From the NCBI GenBank assembly GCA_963210315.1, contig OY723294.1:2046001-2110000 (forward strand): DNA of 64,000 bases, written 5' to 3'. Both the position numbers and the translations under genes were made by a program. Shown one piece after another: positions 7,901 to 19,086 of this stretch. The DNA is from Rhynchopus euleeides. Taxonomy: Eukaryota; Euglenozoa; Diplonemea; Diplonemida; Diplonemidae. The notes under the pieces were generated by a model. That model worked only from the letters and a program-made list of their open reading frames with translations. It had not been told where the DNA came from and made no database searches. Within the stretch, counting starts at the first letter, position 1, and each line of letters starts with the position of its first letter.

Positions 7901-10689
7901 TCGACATCCCCGCCGACCTGGCGTCACAGGCCGCCATCACGACACGCACGGTGCACGAGGGGCGCGGGGCGCTGCAGTTCACCTCCGCCTACGGCTTCGG
8001 GACGTTCCAGGTCGCGGGGGCGGTGCTGCAGCCCGCTTCCGTCTCCATGGCGGTGCGCCTGGCGGACACGCGGTACGGGCGGATGACGGTGTCGCTCGTC
8101 GCCGCGTCGGGGGACTCTGTGAACCTGCAGTACGGGTACCTGCACCGGCTGGGCTTCCGCACCACGGACGTCTCAGCCCCGAGCGGCTACACATACGAGT
8201 ACGTGGCCCCGGTGCAGGCGGACCGCTTCCAGGTGATCGGCTTGGCGTTCGACTGGCAGGCACGCACCTTCAGCATCAGCCTGGACGGTGTGGCTGTGGT
8301 GCCAAGCGCGCCGCTGCCGGGGCGGTTCTCGTCGGTGGCGAAGGTGCAGCTGTACTCGTCGCGTGTCCCGGCGTACCTGGACTCGCTGTCGCTGCAGTGT
8401 GCGGACCCGCTGCCGCTGTTTGCTGTCGAGGGGTGGGGTGCGGCAGCAAGCATGGCGGTGCATGCCGGGACTGACGCACACGGCCTGGGCGCGCAGGACA
8501 GGGTGGCGGTCGTGCCTGCCGCGGCGGGCGGCTGTGCGGCGGCGGAGGAGCAGTGTGCGGCGCTGTCTGCGTGCTCGTGGGACTCGGGGGTGCTGTCGCA
8601 CGAGCTGGGGCGGGTCCACTGGGCCATGGGGTCGCAGACACGCCTGCAGGCCGGGGAGCAGTACCGCGTGTGCTACTTCCGCAAGTCGGCGGGGCGGTAC
8701 GACATGCTGGGGGGCACCTTCACGGGGTGCGGTGCGGGGACACCTGCACCTGCCCCTTCCACCACGGCCCCTGCAACACAGGCCCCCAAGACGGGTGCGC
8801 CTCCCACTGACGCACCCGCGACCCCTGCACCTGCCACGCCTGCACCTCTGACCCCGGCACCTGAGACGGGCGCGCCTGCCACATCTTCGCCGGCGACCCC
8901 TGCACCCAAGACAGACGCACCGGCAACCCCTGCACCTGCCACACCCGCGCCTCACACACGGGCTCCGAGCACAGACGCGCCTGCCACGCCCGCGCCTCTG
9001 ACCTCGGCCCCGGAGACGGATGCACCCGCGACGCCTGCGCCTGCCACACTCGCGCCTCGCACACAGGCCCCAAGCACAGACGCGCCTGCCACTGCTTCGC
9101 CGGCGACGCCTGCCACTGCTTCGCCGGCGACGCCTGCACCTGCGACACCGTCACCCCCCACACCCGCACCTCTGACCCCGGCACCTGAGACGGACGCACC
9201 TGCCACACCTTCGCCGGCGACTGCTGCACCCAAGACAGACGCACCCGCAACCCCTGCACCGCGGACGGCAACCCCACGCACGGGTGCCCCCCCCGCATGC
9301 AGCGGGAAGGGCTGCAGGCGCCCCAACATCGTCGCGTTCGTCCCCCACCAGCTGGGCTTCTCATGGGACGAGGCGCCGCAGGCGGGGGCGGTGACAGCGG
9401 TGCCGCCGATGCCGCACATGGACCGTGTGCGTGCAGAGGGTGCGGTGTTCCAGCGCGCCTACTCCTCCTCAGGCGACAGCGTGCCGTCGCGCTTCAGCTT
9501 CCTGACAGGGCGGCACGCCAGCAGGTCGTGGAGGCTGCGCAGGATGTCCGCACGCAGGGTGTCTAAGTGGAACGGGCGGGTGCGTGTGGCTGGGGGTGTG
9601 CGGATGACGGGGGTGGACGCGGCCGACAACCTGCAGACGGCGCTGGCGCGCAGCGGGTACGAGACGATCCACTCCGGGGAGTGGGGGCTGCACGGGGCGA
9701 AGAGGACGGTGCGGAACAACAACACGGCGCTGCAGCAGATGATCAGGGACACGGGCTTCACGCAGGTCGCGTCTGCGTGCCTCCCGCTGCGCAACAAGGG
9801 GGAGGCGTGGTCGCACAACCCGGAGTGGCTGGTGAACACGTCGCTTGCGGCGGTGGGGGCTGCCGTGTCCGCGGGGAAGCCGTTCTTCCTGCACCTGGCG
9901 CCGACCGGCCCGGGGCTCCCAGCCCCGACGAAGGCGGCGCTGGAGAACTTCGACGTGCGCGCAACCCCCGCAGGGATGCTGGCGGCGGCGCCGGAGACGA
10001 CGATGCGGCCGCGGGCGGAGCTGTGGGCGGCGGCCGTCGCAGCTACGGAGGCCAGCGGGTTGAGCGCGCGCCATGCGGAGACGTTTGCCGGGAACATGTG
10101 GGTGGATGACGCCCTCGGTGCGGTGCTGGGCGGGCTGGAGGCACTCGGGGTGCTGGAGACGCTGGTACTGGTGTCGAGCGACGTCGGGGCGACGCAGCGC
10201 GACCTGTACGAGGGGCGCACGCGTGTGATGCAGGCGGCGCGCTTCCCTGCGGAGGTGGCGGCGGGGACGCAGGTCGCGTCGGTGGTGACGCACACGGACA
10301 CAACTGCGACGCTGCTGGACCTGGCAGGCGCCCGTGCCGCAGCCACTGGCCGGCTGGATGGGGCGTCGTGGCGTGCCGAGGCTGCGGGTGCCGGGGCGCC
10401 GCCGACGACCGTGCCCAAGGTGATGGAGTCCGAGCTGGAGCGCGCCGTTGTTGTGGGGCGGTGGAAGTACGTCGACCACGGGGCGACGAGCATGGCCGAG
10501 CCGGAGCTGTTCGACCTGGCCACTGACCCTGCCGCCAAGACCAACGTCGCAGGGCTGGCGCAGCACGCGGACACGGTGGCTGTGATGGCGTCGTACCTTG
10601 CGTGCCACGATGCGGACACTGGGCTGGGCGCAGGTGCGCAGGGGTGCGCCGCCCCTCTTATCGCGAATGCATTTGCCCGGTCTCCGTGA
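4945..10689 (+). CDS. Secreted astacin-type metalloprotease fused to a sulfatase-like domain, interrupted by a 741-bp insertion
   Basis: The coding parts are 4945-5445 and 6205-10689. They fit in phase and would give 1661 residues if the insertion and one target-duplication copy were absent. Residues 1-34 include a hydrophobic signal peptide. The astacin domain has the full zinc motif across the break: HEIGHALGL before, LHEQSRKDRDE after, with H159, E160, H163, H169, and the Met-turn SIMHYP. Next come an EGF-like module (about 382-415) and two LamG/ConA-like stretches (about 419-583 and 723-903). A long Thr/Pro/Ala linker (about 1013-1199), probably O-glycosylated, follows, then a sulfatase-fold domain (about 1205-1661). 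The sulfatase start reads PNIVAFVPHQLGF, so the usual Asp-Asp metal ligands are missing. The activation motif reads SVPSRFSFLTGR with Ser1259 where eukaryotic sulfatases have Cys, so catalysis is doubtful. As it stands the first part stops at 5490 inside the insertion. The gene is broken unless the insert is removed from RNA or is absent from another allele. Confidence 0.85.
5428..5445 (+). repeat. 18-bp target-site duplication, left copy
   Basis: GGGCACGCGCTTGGTCTG. It is identical to 6187-6204, while the bases just outside differ (T5427 versus A6186, T5446 versus C6205). The same codons (GHALGL) are therefore present on both sides of the insert. Confidence 0.9.
5446..5530 (+). ncRNA. Candidate HDV-like self-cleaving ribozyme at the element 5' end
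   Basis: The pairings follow the HDV nested double-pseudoknot order. P1 pairs TGGGGGT (5446-5452) with GCCCCTG (5480-5486), including three wobbles. P2 pairs CTGAC (5462-5466) with GTCAG (5526-5530). P3 pairs GCC (5467-5469) with GGC (5477-5479), closing a 7-nt loop. P4 pairs 5492-5500 with 5507-5515, with one mismatch. CAGA at 5522-5525 fits the CNRA J4/2 motif, making C5522 the candidate catalytic cytosine. P1 begins at the first base of the insertion, so cleavage would free the exact element 5' end. The weak points are that no clear P1.1 is seen, the P1-P2 joint is about 9 nt, and P1 uses wobbles. Confidence 0.5.
5446..6186 (+). mobile_element. 741-bp non-autonomous retroelement-like insertion
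   Basis: Inserted between the codons for Leu167 and Leu168 of the astacin zinc motif and flanked by an 18-bp direct duplication. It has no terminal inverted repeats, no long ORF and no GT-AG ends in any register allowed by the duplication. It starts with a fold resembling an HDV-like ribozyme and ends in an A-rich GTTGAATAA. A long target duplication, a 5'-terminal ribozyme and an asymmetric A-rich end are what non-LTR retrotransposons and their short derivatives show (for example the L1Tc/ingi group and R2). No relative is seen elsewhere in the window. An alternative is a non-canonical intron of the euglenid type. Its length is a multiple of three, but it contains stops. Confidence 0.75.
6187..6204 (+). 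repeat. 18-bp target-site duplication, right copy
   Basis: Identical to 5428-5445. Deleting 5446-6204 restores the reading frame and the complete HExxHxxGxxH motif of the astacin domain. Confidence 0.9.
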
Positions 10690-12387
10690 GTGAGTGGGTG
10701 GATGTGAGTGTCTGCAGTGTGCAGTGTGAGCCGCCTGCCAATACTTCATGGCTGTGGGCAGCTTGTGAATGGAACATGTGAATCTTATCCGAAGACACAA
10801 ATATGATTATGAATGTGCTGCCAGTTTCAATTGAATATCCTGCAACATCTGGCGGTGTTTGTTTCGTTCTTTTGCCCTGCTTGCTGCGAGAGGAGAAGAT
10901 GAAAAGGCCAACAAAAGATTGAGAGATACAGCCTTGCAGGGTCAACCCGCACTTCCGATGAGGGAGAGCACATCCGCATGCAGACGGTACCACAAAAACC
11001 AACACGCCGCTGGTTCGGCTGTCTTGTTGGATGTGGGTGTCGCCACTGCTGTGGTGGGTCTTTTCCGTTTTCCACCCTGCTGACTTCCGGGTTCTTCTCG
11101 GTCTGTCAGTTCTGCTTTGTTTGTTTGTTTGTTTGTTTGTTTCTTTCCCCGCCTCCGCACCTCTGCATCTGGGCCGCTCTCTGTTGCGTCCCAGCTGCCT
11201 GCTGTTGCTGCTTGGCGGGGTGTGTGGGCGGCAGCCCACACGCCCTCTCTCGCTGCTGCCGTCCCTCCCGTGCAGCGATCATTCAAACCTCCCACCCCAC
11301 TGCGTGCATGCGTGCGTGCTGTGTTGCCGTGTTGCGTGCTGCCCTGCTGGAGAGGTTGGCTCTGCCGCCCTGTGTGCCCGCCGGCACACTGGGCGTGCAT
11401 TGCGCCGTTGGGGTGTGGTTCGTTGACCCAACGTTGGAAACCTAAAAACGGGCGGGCAGTCGTGCCGGCGCAATCACGAAATCTGGATGGTGTTGTGGGT
11501 CTGGGGTGCACATGGCAGCAGGGGCGCGTCCTAGCTCGGAGCTCCTACGGAGCTTGTGGCCTGCGCCCCACATTGGCGTGTGCGCCCTCACCCCTCGCCT
11601 CTGCACCAAGGGAACGGGGGTGCCCACCTTGGGCACCCCCGTTCCCAATCCCCTCCCTTCTGTCCCGAGCCCCCTTGTGGGATTTTCTGTGAGTGCCGGG
11701 CATGCATGTCCGGTTGAAGGCCTTCCCACCCAACACAATCACCTGCAATCTTCATATTCCATCTTCCACGGGTTTCCGTTGGAACACAAAAAAGCCACAG
11801 CCACAGCCACGGCGTACTCTGCAGTTTGCCTGCTGCTTTATTGCTGCATCAATCTGCTTTCCCTGAAGATCAGACATATCTTCAGGGCATCTCTGTGAGT
11901 ACCGTCCCGAGGGTGTTGTGGTGTGCTCTCTCTGCATGTTTCCACCCCATTCCACATCCACACACACACTGCCGGACCCAGGGTCCGGCGTATTCAAAAC
12001 TCCGTGAAAATGTGCCAGGCTGTGCGCTCCCACCACACCCCCGCCCCCATGCCAAAAAGAAGGGCTGGCAGTGGGGTGCAGGGCTATACTGCGCGCTGCA
12101 GTACTCTTCTGGACGGACCCAGGAACACACAAGAAGCCAGAGCCTCCCCGCCCTCCTTACTCCCTGCACCCCCTCATCCCGCTCCTCTCTTGAACACGTA
12201 CTCAGTGCACGTTGGCTAGATATGGACATGGGGCTACGTCTCACATTGAAACACCTTGGCCCACCACCACCACCGCGCAGGGCGTGTGGCACTGTACACA
12301 GTGAACGGCCACAGTGTCTGACCGAAAATTCTCCGCGCCAACAAAATAAGAAAGCTCAAGAAGAGAACGAAAAGGAAAAGGCGCGTC
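10690..12387 (+). other. Intergenic region, 1.7 kb
   Basis: No recognisable gene on either strand. It contains a TTTG microsatellite (about 11117-11145) followed by a pyrimidine-rich stretch, the perfect hairpin at 11610-11646, and a pyrimidine-rich tract ending in AG near 12202, which could be a trans-splice acceptor for the dCTPase gene. Confidence 0.5.
11610..11646 (+). repeat. Perfect 17-bp inverted repeat with 3-nt loop
   Basis: GGGAACGGGGGTGCCCA, loop CCT, then TGGGCACCCCCGTTCCC. This is a very stable stem in otherwise unstructured intergenic DNA. There is no T-run after it as a bacterial terminator would have. It could be a processing signal or a small structured RNA. Confidence 0.85.
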
Positions 12388-14535
12388 ATGGTGTGGGAGC
12401 ATGCGACCCTCGATGCTATCCGGGGCGACCTGAGCAAGGTGGCCGAGGAGAACAACTGGGAGCGGTACCACACGCCGCGGAATCTGCTTCTCGCGCTCCA
12501 GAAGGAGGTGGGTGACCTCGCGGAGGTCTTCAAATGGGAGGACCCGCACTCCCGCGGGTGGCACAAGGAAGACTTCAGGCTGGTGGAGGAGGAGCTGGGC
12601 GACATCATGGCGTACACGATCCGCCTTGCTGACAAGTGCGGCGTGGACCTCGCCAGCGTGATGAACCACAAGCTGAACAAGACGATTGTGATACAAGCCA
12701 ACGGGCCCCAAAGCCACAGCCCGCCGACGCATCAGCACACCCATCAGCACACCCAGCAGCACGTCCCGACACATTCCCCAGTGCCGCAGCAGTACTCTCA
12801 GGTGCACCACACTGCACCCCCGCCTGCGCCCGCCCCGCAGCGCCACGCGTCCCCCGGTAAGTCCTCCCCTGAGCCAGCGAGGGCGATGCAGCACAAGAGC
12901 CCGCAGTCGACTCTCAGCACGCAGTCGGGCAACCCCCGACAGTCCCCGACGCACAAGCGGCCTCAACCTCTCGACTCAGACTCGCTGCGCAAGCATGACA
13001 TCGCCTCCAAGAGGCCTGCCTTCAAGCGCACGCTCTCTGTTGTGTGCAACAACGGCGGCCCGCCTCCGGATGAGCTGTACTCGCCGACCCACTTCCAGCA
13101 CGACCTGTTCAGCCCTGTGTGCAACAAGCGCGACTTCGAGGTGGACACGAAGAAGCCGGTGCTGCCGCAGTCGGTGTCGAAGACGGAGCTGGAGAAGCTC
13201 CAGCTCCAGAAGCAGAGCGCGAAGCGCCCCCCTCGCGAGCCGGCATCTCCGCTCAGCCCGAAGTCGCTTGGGAACTTCTTCAACATCCTTGACGAGGTAT
13301 GGCTTCCCGTTGCACCCTAATGCCTCTACCTTTGAAATGTTCCCAAATCACACATCCCTTCACAGCTCCATAAGTCAGACTTCAACGACGAGGACCTGCA
13401 GGACATGAACCTGACGTTCTGCGGCGTCGCGTTTAACGGCAAAATAGTTCCCCTTGTGGAGGGGGGCATCGAGATGGAGGTGACGAAGGAGCTGCTCCCG
13501 GAGTACATCCGCCTGGCGATGGAGATGAAGGAGAAGGGGTCGGACTTCGTCCCGAAGCCGCCCACGTGGGTCAAGCCTGCTGAGGGTGGGCCCTTTGCTG
13601 CCGCCTCTGCGGCAGCGTCCGCCACGCGCCCCAACACACAGTCCCCTTCGAAGGCCCAGAGCAGCAAGGACAGGAAGAAGACACTCCGCCGCACGCTGTC
13701 CGTGCAGCTCCCGTCGCAGATGAGGTGGGAGGACGAGGGGAAGCCGCACGAATGCTTCTCCCCCACCCACTTCGACAAGGACCTGTTCAGCCCCACCACC
13801 AACAAGGTATGTGCAAGGTGCAACGTTGTGTCTGACTCACCCCCACCCCCACTGCCTGGCCCTTGTGTCTTGACTCATCCCCCTTCTGCCGCAGACCGAC
13901 TTCGAGGTGGAGTACACTTTGGAAGGGGGGCGGAAAACGCTCCCCGCAGACCTGAAGCCGAGGGAGGACACCAACGGCAAGCAGCATCTGACGACCAACG
14001 CCGATGTCAGCCCAAAGAGCCCTGGGAAGAAGCTCACGCCTGTGAACAGCGCTGTGCGGCGGCACAGCGTTGCGTCGTTCTGCTCGGATGAAGACGAGGA
14101 GTACAGAGGGCTGGACCTGCTTCTGGAGGTCGCAGAGGAGGACCAGGAGAAGCTGTGCAAGCTGAAGCAGCACCTCCGCGCAGCCACCATGAGCCCCCGG
14201 ACGCGTGAGCTGGACAGGGACTTCCTCCCGATGATCTCCGACATCGAGATGATGCTTGCCGATCAGGAGATCACCGACTCCGACCTACAGGTGTGTCTGC
14301 GTGTGCCGTGTGCTTGTCCCAACACCCCTGGCTTCTGCAGGAGATGGAGCTGATGTTCTGCATTCCTTCGGGCGGGAAGGTGTACAGCCTGATCCACGAC
14401 GGGGAGACAACGCGTGTGACGCTTGACCGCTTGCCTGAATTCCTCGCGCTGGCGAAGGACAAAAAGAGGTGTGTGTCCCTGAGACCCTGTGTGGCAGCGC
14501 ACTTGATGAAGTGTGTGAGAAGTACACCGCGCTAA
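12388..14535 (+). CDS. dCTP pyrophosphatase (MazG-like) fused to two HECT-like modules
   Basis: Exons 12388-13296, 13366-13806, 13895-14290 and 14341-14535, all joined in phase 0, give 646 residues. Residues 1-115 match all-alpha NTP pyrophosphatases of the DCTPP1 group: LLLALQKEVGDLAEVF and LVEEELGDIMAYTIRLADKCGVDL carry the ExxE and ExxD metal ligands. These enzymes hydrolyse dCTP and modified dCTP to clean the nucleotide pool. After a Pro/Gln-rich linker a module occurs twice. Each copy has RTLSV, then (Y/F)SPTHF and DLFSP, then NK-x-DFEV, and then a segment ending DLQDMNLTFCGVAFNGK or DLQEMELMFCIPSGGK followed by VT..LPE(Y/F)..LA...K. That last part resembles the LTF...VT.ENK.EYI.L stretch of the HECT ubiquitin ligase N-lobe. 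No catalytic Cys lobe is present, so ligase activity is not expected. The exact 3' end is uncertain, because one more small intron could follow position 14468. Confidence 0.75.
13297..13365 (+). other. Spliceosomal intron, 69 nt
   Basis: GTATGG to CTTCACAG. It contains a stop (TAA at 13318). Splicing joins FFNILDE to LHKSDFNDEDLQ in phase 0 and completes the first HECT-like segment. Confidence 0.85.
13807..13894 (+). other. Spliceosomal intron, 88 nt
   Basis: GTATGT to CTGCCGCAG. Splicing joins LFSPTTNK to TDFEVEYTL, matching LFSPVCNKRDFEV in the first module. That internal match confirms the junction. Confidence 0.9.
14291..14340 (+). other. Spliceosomal intron, 50 nt
   Basis: GTGTGT to CTTCTGCAG. 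Splicing joins ITDSDLQ to EMELMFCIPSGGK, matching NDEDLQDMNLTFC in the first module. Unlike the others it has a GTGTG rather than a GTATG donor. Confidence 0.85.
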
Positions 14536-17500
14536 GATCTTCTCACATCCTGCACACGATCAGGCACTGTTCGTGTGTCTCAAACAAGATTGAGACGATC
14601 AGACGTCTCCTGACATATGTGTTGGATATGTGTGCGTTTTGGTCTTTTCATTCTTTGGACTCTTCCACCACCCGATGCAGAGAGCTCGATGCGCTTGAAG
14701 GCTGATTTGTATAAATATCCCAGCGGTGATTCAGCTGTTCCGCTGCTCGTCGTGAAGTGCGATCCCCTAGACCCCACCCCAGCCCCTCAGCGGGCACGGC
14801 CCGCGTAAACATCAGAACGAAAAAGGAACAACTAAACCATACAACTGTATACGTAATTGGTCTGTCTCGCACGTCAAAATGCTGTTCCAAATAATGGGCA
14901 CAACCCCTGACCGAGTTGTTGGGCAGGAATGTGGTTCTCGACACAGGAGGGGGTAAAAGGAAACGGTTTATTTTCAAAAGAGCACCTGCTGTCGACGTGG
15001 GTTCAGGGAATCAACCCCCTGACGCCCTGCCTAGCAGCTCTGCGAGTGCGTATCCCGAAGCAACGGTGCGTGGGTGTGGAGGCGTGTTGGGCCGCGTCTT
15101 GCCCGCCCTCTTTCTGTTTCTCTGCACTCGTTCCGATGCTTTCGTCCTGAAGGGCACTCCTCGTCCCGACAGAAAATCGTGGATGCTTCCGTGGGCATCC
15201 CTCCCTGGTTTTCGCCCGGACACATTATTTTCATCGTCTCGTGGTGTGGGCAGGACACGGCACGCTACAGCCAACTACAGTCAGCTCGTCACAAGCAAAC
15301 GACATCGCATCAGCGGTTGCTACTAACGGTGTTGTCATCTTCAAATACCCAGGATGCCTGCTACATCCCAGAGCTGTTCTTAGGAACCGTTCGGGTGCGT
15401 GGCCATCTATATTTCCTCTTGCCACCCTCCACCGCAGCTGTGGGCCGCAGATTCAAAACGCTAGTTGATGCGCGGCACGTTCTCTACCCCGGCCAGTATA
15501 GTTTGCAGCAGTTGGTTCCCATTCTTCTTTTGGTTTCAGGCATGGAGGTTTTTTGCAGAATTTCGGTTAACTTTTGGGTGACACTGGCGCCCATTCATGA
15601 TGCGTAAAAGCGGAAGAGTGTTTCCGACCTGCTCCTTTCCGTGTTCAGATCCCGTGGTCATCAGGTGCTCGGCACCACATCGAGGCAGCTCTTCGAGTGG
15701 GGAAGCGTCAACGGAATCAACAATTCTACACCTTCTTTGAGGCAGCGGACGGAGAAGTGTCGGCGGCTTCCATAGCCGGAAGGAGTGCTGACATTCTTCT
15801 GTGTTGTGCAGTGAACCCCGTCACATTGTGTTGTTGTAGTTGTCCCACCGAGCGAAGCCCACCCCCCTATGTGTGCGTGCGATTAGCGCTCTCCAAAACA
15901 ATGGGCACAGCCGAAGGGTTTCCTGGCCCCTCCCGGCCCCTCCCCCCTACACTGTACTTTGCAACCTGGCGAGCTTAACCTGTATTTCAGAGAGCAGCAA
16001 GTGAAGCTTTGCAGATCGTTTGTAACCTGAGGCTGCACGGCACCAAGTCGAGTGACACTAGTCACAATCCGAACAAGACGGGGCGCTGCCAACGCATTGT
16101 CCAGGGCACCTCGTGCTGAACTCTCTGAGAGCATGGTCACAACTGCAGTCAGACTGGAAGACAGCCAAGCAATAACGGGAGGTGGGGGTGTTTTTTTTTT
16201 GGGGGGGGGGGGGGCGGCACACATGAAACGTTTGCACGCAGAGTCCTTTCCTAAGGTTCCGCTGTGTGTTACTATATTTGGGGTGACTACATGACAGGCG
16301 TTTGTGCAGGGAGGGGTGGGTGGGGCTGGGGGTGTGGGGGAGCTCACAACAGCACCCTCGCGTCGTGGGGGTGTGCCGATGGCACAGCCCCACGTGCCTC
16401 CGTTTGTGATGTGCAGATCATGCTGCCTTGTTGGGCACCCCAAGAAAATAAACAGCCTGTATACGGCACTTCGATGACACCACCTTTGCGATTGTACATT
16501 GTGGGGGAGGGGGTGGGGTGGTGGTGTGGGTTGTACACAGCGGCCGGTTTGCCTGTCCTACATGGCGCTTTCTGGTTCCATAATATTCCTGCTCCCCCCG
16601 TCCTATGTATTTTTCAGGCCTCAGTCCTTGTCATGTTTCTCATCCTTCCCTTGCACTGCCCCACGCGGAGGCGGTGCGTGTCGTGTTCCGAAAAGTCGGG
16701 AGGGGTGGGTAATCGCAAAGGACCCTCGCGGTTGCAGTCGTCCGGAACAGGCAAACCTGACAGGCGCCTTCCCTACATAATTCGCGGGCTCAGTTCTGTT
16801 TGATTTCAATCCCGGGGACCCTTCGTTCAGAACGGCAGGATAATGAGAAAAAGGCGCGATGTGTGCGTCTCACAACACAGTGTGCCACACAGTGAACACA
16901 GTGCAAAGGGTCACCCCCAAAGTGCGTGGAAACAGGGTCTGGAGTTCGTTCAGGCCCGCCGCCATCGAAGCTGAATCAGAGGGTTCGGCTGTAATAACAA
17001 GCGAGGGGTTGTGTAAGTGGGTTGTGGGTGGTTGTGGGTCGCGCATTGCTCTGAAACACTTTTACAGCATGGCCCATGGTGCGTACGTCACTAAGCGGGT
17101 CCCCCTCGCGCTGCACTGTACAGTGAGGAGTGTTGGCCCACACGCTCTGCCGCCCCCCCTCCTTCTTTCGCTTCTCTGGAGCCCCTGGAGAGAACCCTGG
17201 CACAGACAAAAAATGAGCATGCGGGTTGTTGGGGCGGGGCTGGGCTCTCGGCTGGCTTTGCTTGCATCACTCACTGCATTATTGACTGGGGTGTGTGTGT
17301 GGGGTGGGGGAAGCCCTCCCCCTTCCCCCCCGTTCTTCATTTTTCTCTCGTGCGATTATCTTTTCCGAATCTAAAAGTCGGGCAACGCCGGGCCGAGCAA
17401 GTCAACACCTCCTCCTTGCGGGGTGTTGGCTTTGTTTGGCTTGTCGGCACAGCCAACAGTCGTTCTGGCAGCCGCCCCGACATGTTACGGCCGCATGCAG

Positions 17501-19086
17501 GAGAGACACACGCATATGCAACGTTCGTCATCATGCTGATTCTGCTTCTCCTCACCTTGGTGCAGCCATGAATGAACTGGTGCCTTCGCTCTGTGCCAAG
17601 CTGTGCTAGTGTGCCTCCTGTATTGTTCGGGATGGCCACTCCCCACCACAAAGCGAAGCCCCCGTGGAGACTGGCTGGGCTCAACTCGGGCAATGCCTCC
17701 TTTTGTTGCTGTATTCTTTGGCCGAGACGCAATTCCTCTGCACGGAGAAGTGTGCGTCCGGCTTAAAAAGGAGAATGTGTGTATGTATGTTGTGGCAGCA
17801 ACGTGGGCGTGTTCTCTGCATTGCCAGTCCTTCTGCAGATTAACACTCGGTTGGACAAACAATTCTCCTCTTTCGGAGGTGTGTTCGTCGAACCAAGGCG
17901 ACGATTGGCGTGCCCCTTATTGGCGCAGACGCCAAGAATAATGTATCATGGGGAAGTTGAATATCTCCTCCGGCATCGGGTGTACGGCGACTGACAGCTA
18001 TCTTGGGTACCACCGTGGTCTCATCGTTCCACCCTGCAACAAAGGCCTGCACTCGCTGGACAGTAGTGCCCCTCTGGCCCCATCCTGTGCGCAGCATCGT
18101 CTTTCCTCCAACACTTGTGATATTTTTGGAAGCAAAGACCTCAAGAACGAGTTTTGGTCTCGATGTGTGTTGCGGGAAGAGTGGTATTCTGGTGATTTCT
18201 GTTTTGTATGTGAATGTGGACGAAGGGGTGGGGGGGACGGGGGGTGGGTGGGTGGGCAGGGGACATTCTTTCGACGCAACGAATAAAATGTAGCGTGGTG
18301 TGGGGGTAGTTCGTCGGAGCAGACAAACCGCAGAAGTCACGACACACAGAACGACAGGGCATGTGTCTCCGGCATGGTCGTCTCTGGCGAATCACAGCCA
18401 CCCACGCAAATCTAAGTATCACCACCCATAGTCCAAGGAGAGCAGGGTTGCGATCTGTCTTCCAGTGGAAATACACGACCTTCGATGACACGAGCCGGGA
18501 GAACGAACGAGTGTTGTACGGTCACTTCAGACTGCGCTATCCCACCCGGTTGCGATTTGCATTTGTATGAGGATACAAAGGATCTGTTGGCTTGCAACTG
18601 TAGATGCTTGGTCTCTGGCTGATTTCAGAAACTGAGAAACTGCGCACCACCCGCCGGATATGCTATGTTGGCTGCTTGGCACAACAGCCGAGGTTTTTTG
18701 ACCAAAAAAACGCGTACCGCCACAACGAGCCTCTTAAGACACAAAATGAAGGAACTGGCATGGCGGCGTACCAGAACCCGTTTATGTTCCTCGAGTACAT
18801 CTACCACTTCTTTCCCGTAAAAATAACACCAAGCCGTTGCGACACTTTGGAGGAAATGAGGCGAACGGCGCTGTGGGATATGTGGGATGCGCACCGAACA
18901 ACATCGACGTGCACGCATGCCACAATAGAGCGCTGGGCGGGAGCGCTACCCCGACCGCACTCGGACACGTCAAAGTGATGACAGCACCCCGCCCCCTCCT
19001 CATCGTTTTGCTTCCTTTGTAGCAACTTTCCGAGCAAACATCACCACCACGCCCTCAGTACAGGGTGTTAGCCAACGTTGTACACC
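14536..19086 (+). other. Gene-poor intergenic region, 4.5 kb
   Basis: Only short overlapping ORFs with no recognisable domains, in composition unlike the neighbouring genes. It contains a small inverted repeat at 14577-14596 (GTCTCAA/TTGAGAC) just after the dCTPase gene, a T10-G13 homopolymer junction at about 16191-16213, several G-rich stretches (16310-16335, 16500-16530, 18225-18255) and a pyrimidine tract with TAG just before CSN5 (about 19008-19021). No RNA gene was recognised. Confidence 0.5.

Noticed and set aside
9459..10800. Two long minus-strand frames opposite the sulfatase domain
   Set aside because: They overlap each other and the real gene, and have no recognisable motifs.
12626..12700. 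Shared DLASVMNHKLNKT segment considered as a second nucleotide-binding domain
   Set aside because: It is the normal C-terminal helix of the MazG-like fold.
15074..15607. 177-codon plus-strand frame in the 4.5-kb gap
   Set aside because: Composition and lack of motifs do not differ from chance, and no splice-supported extension was found.
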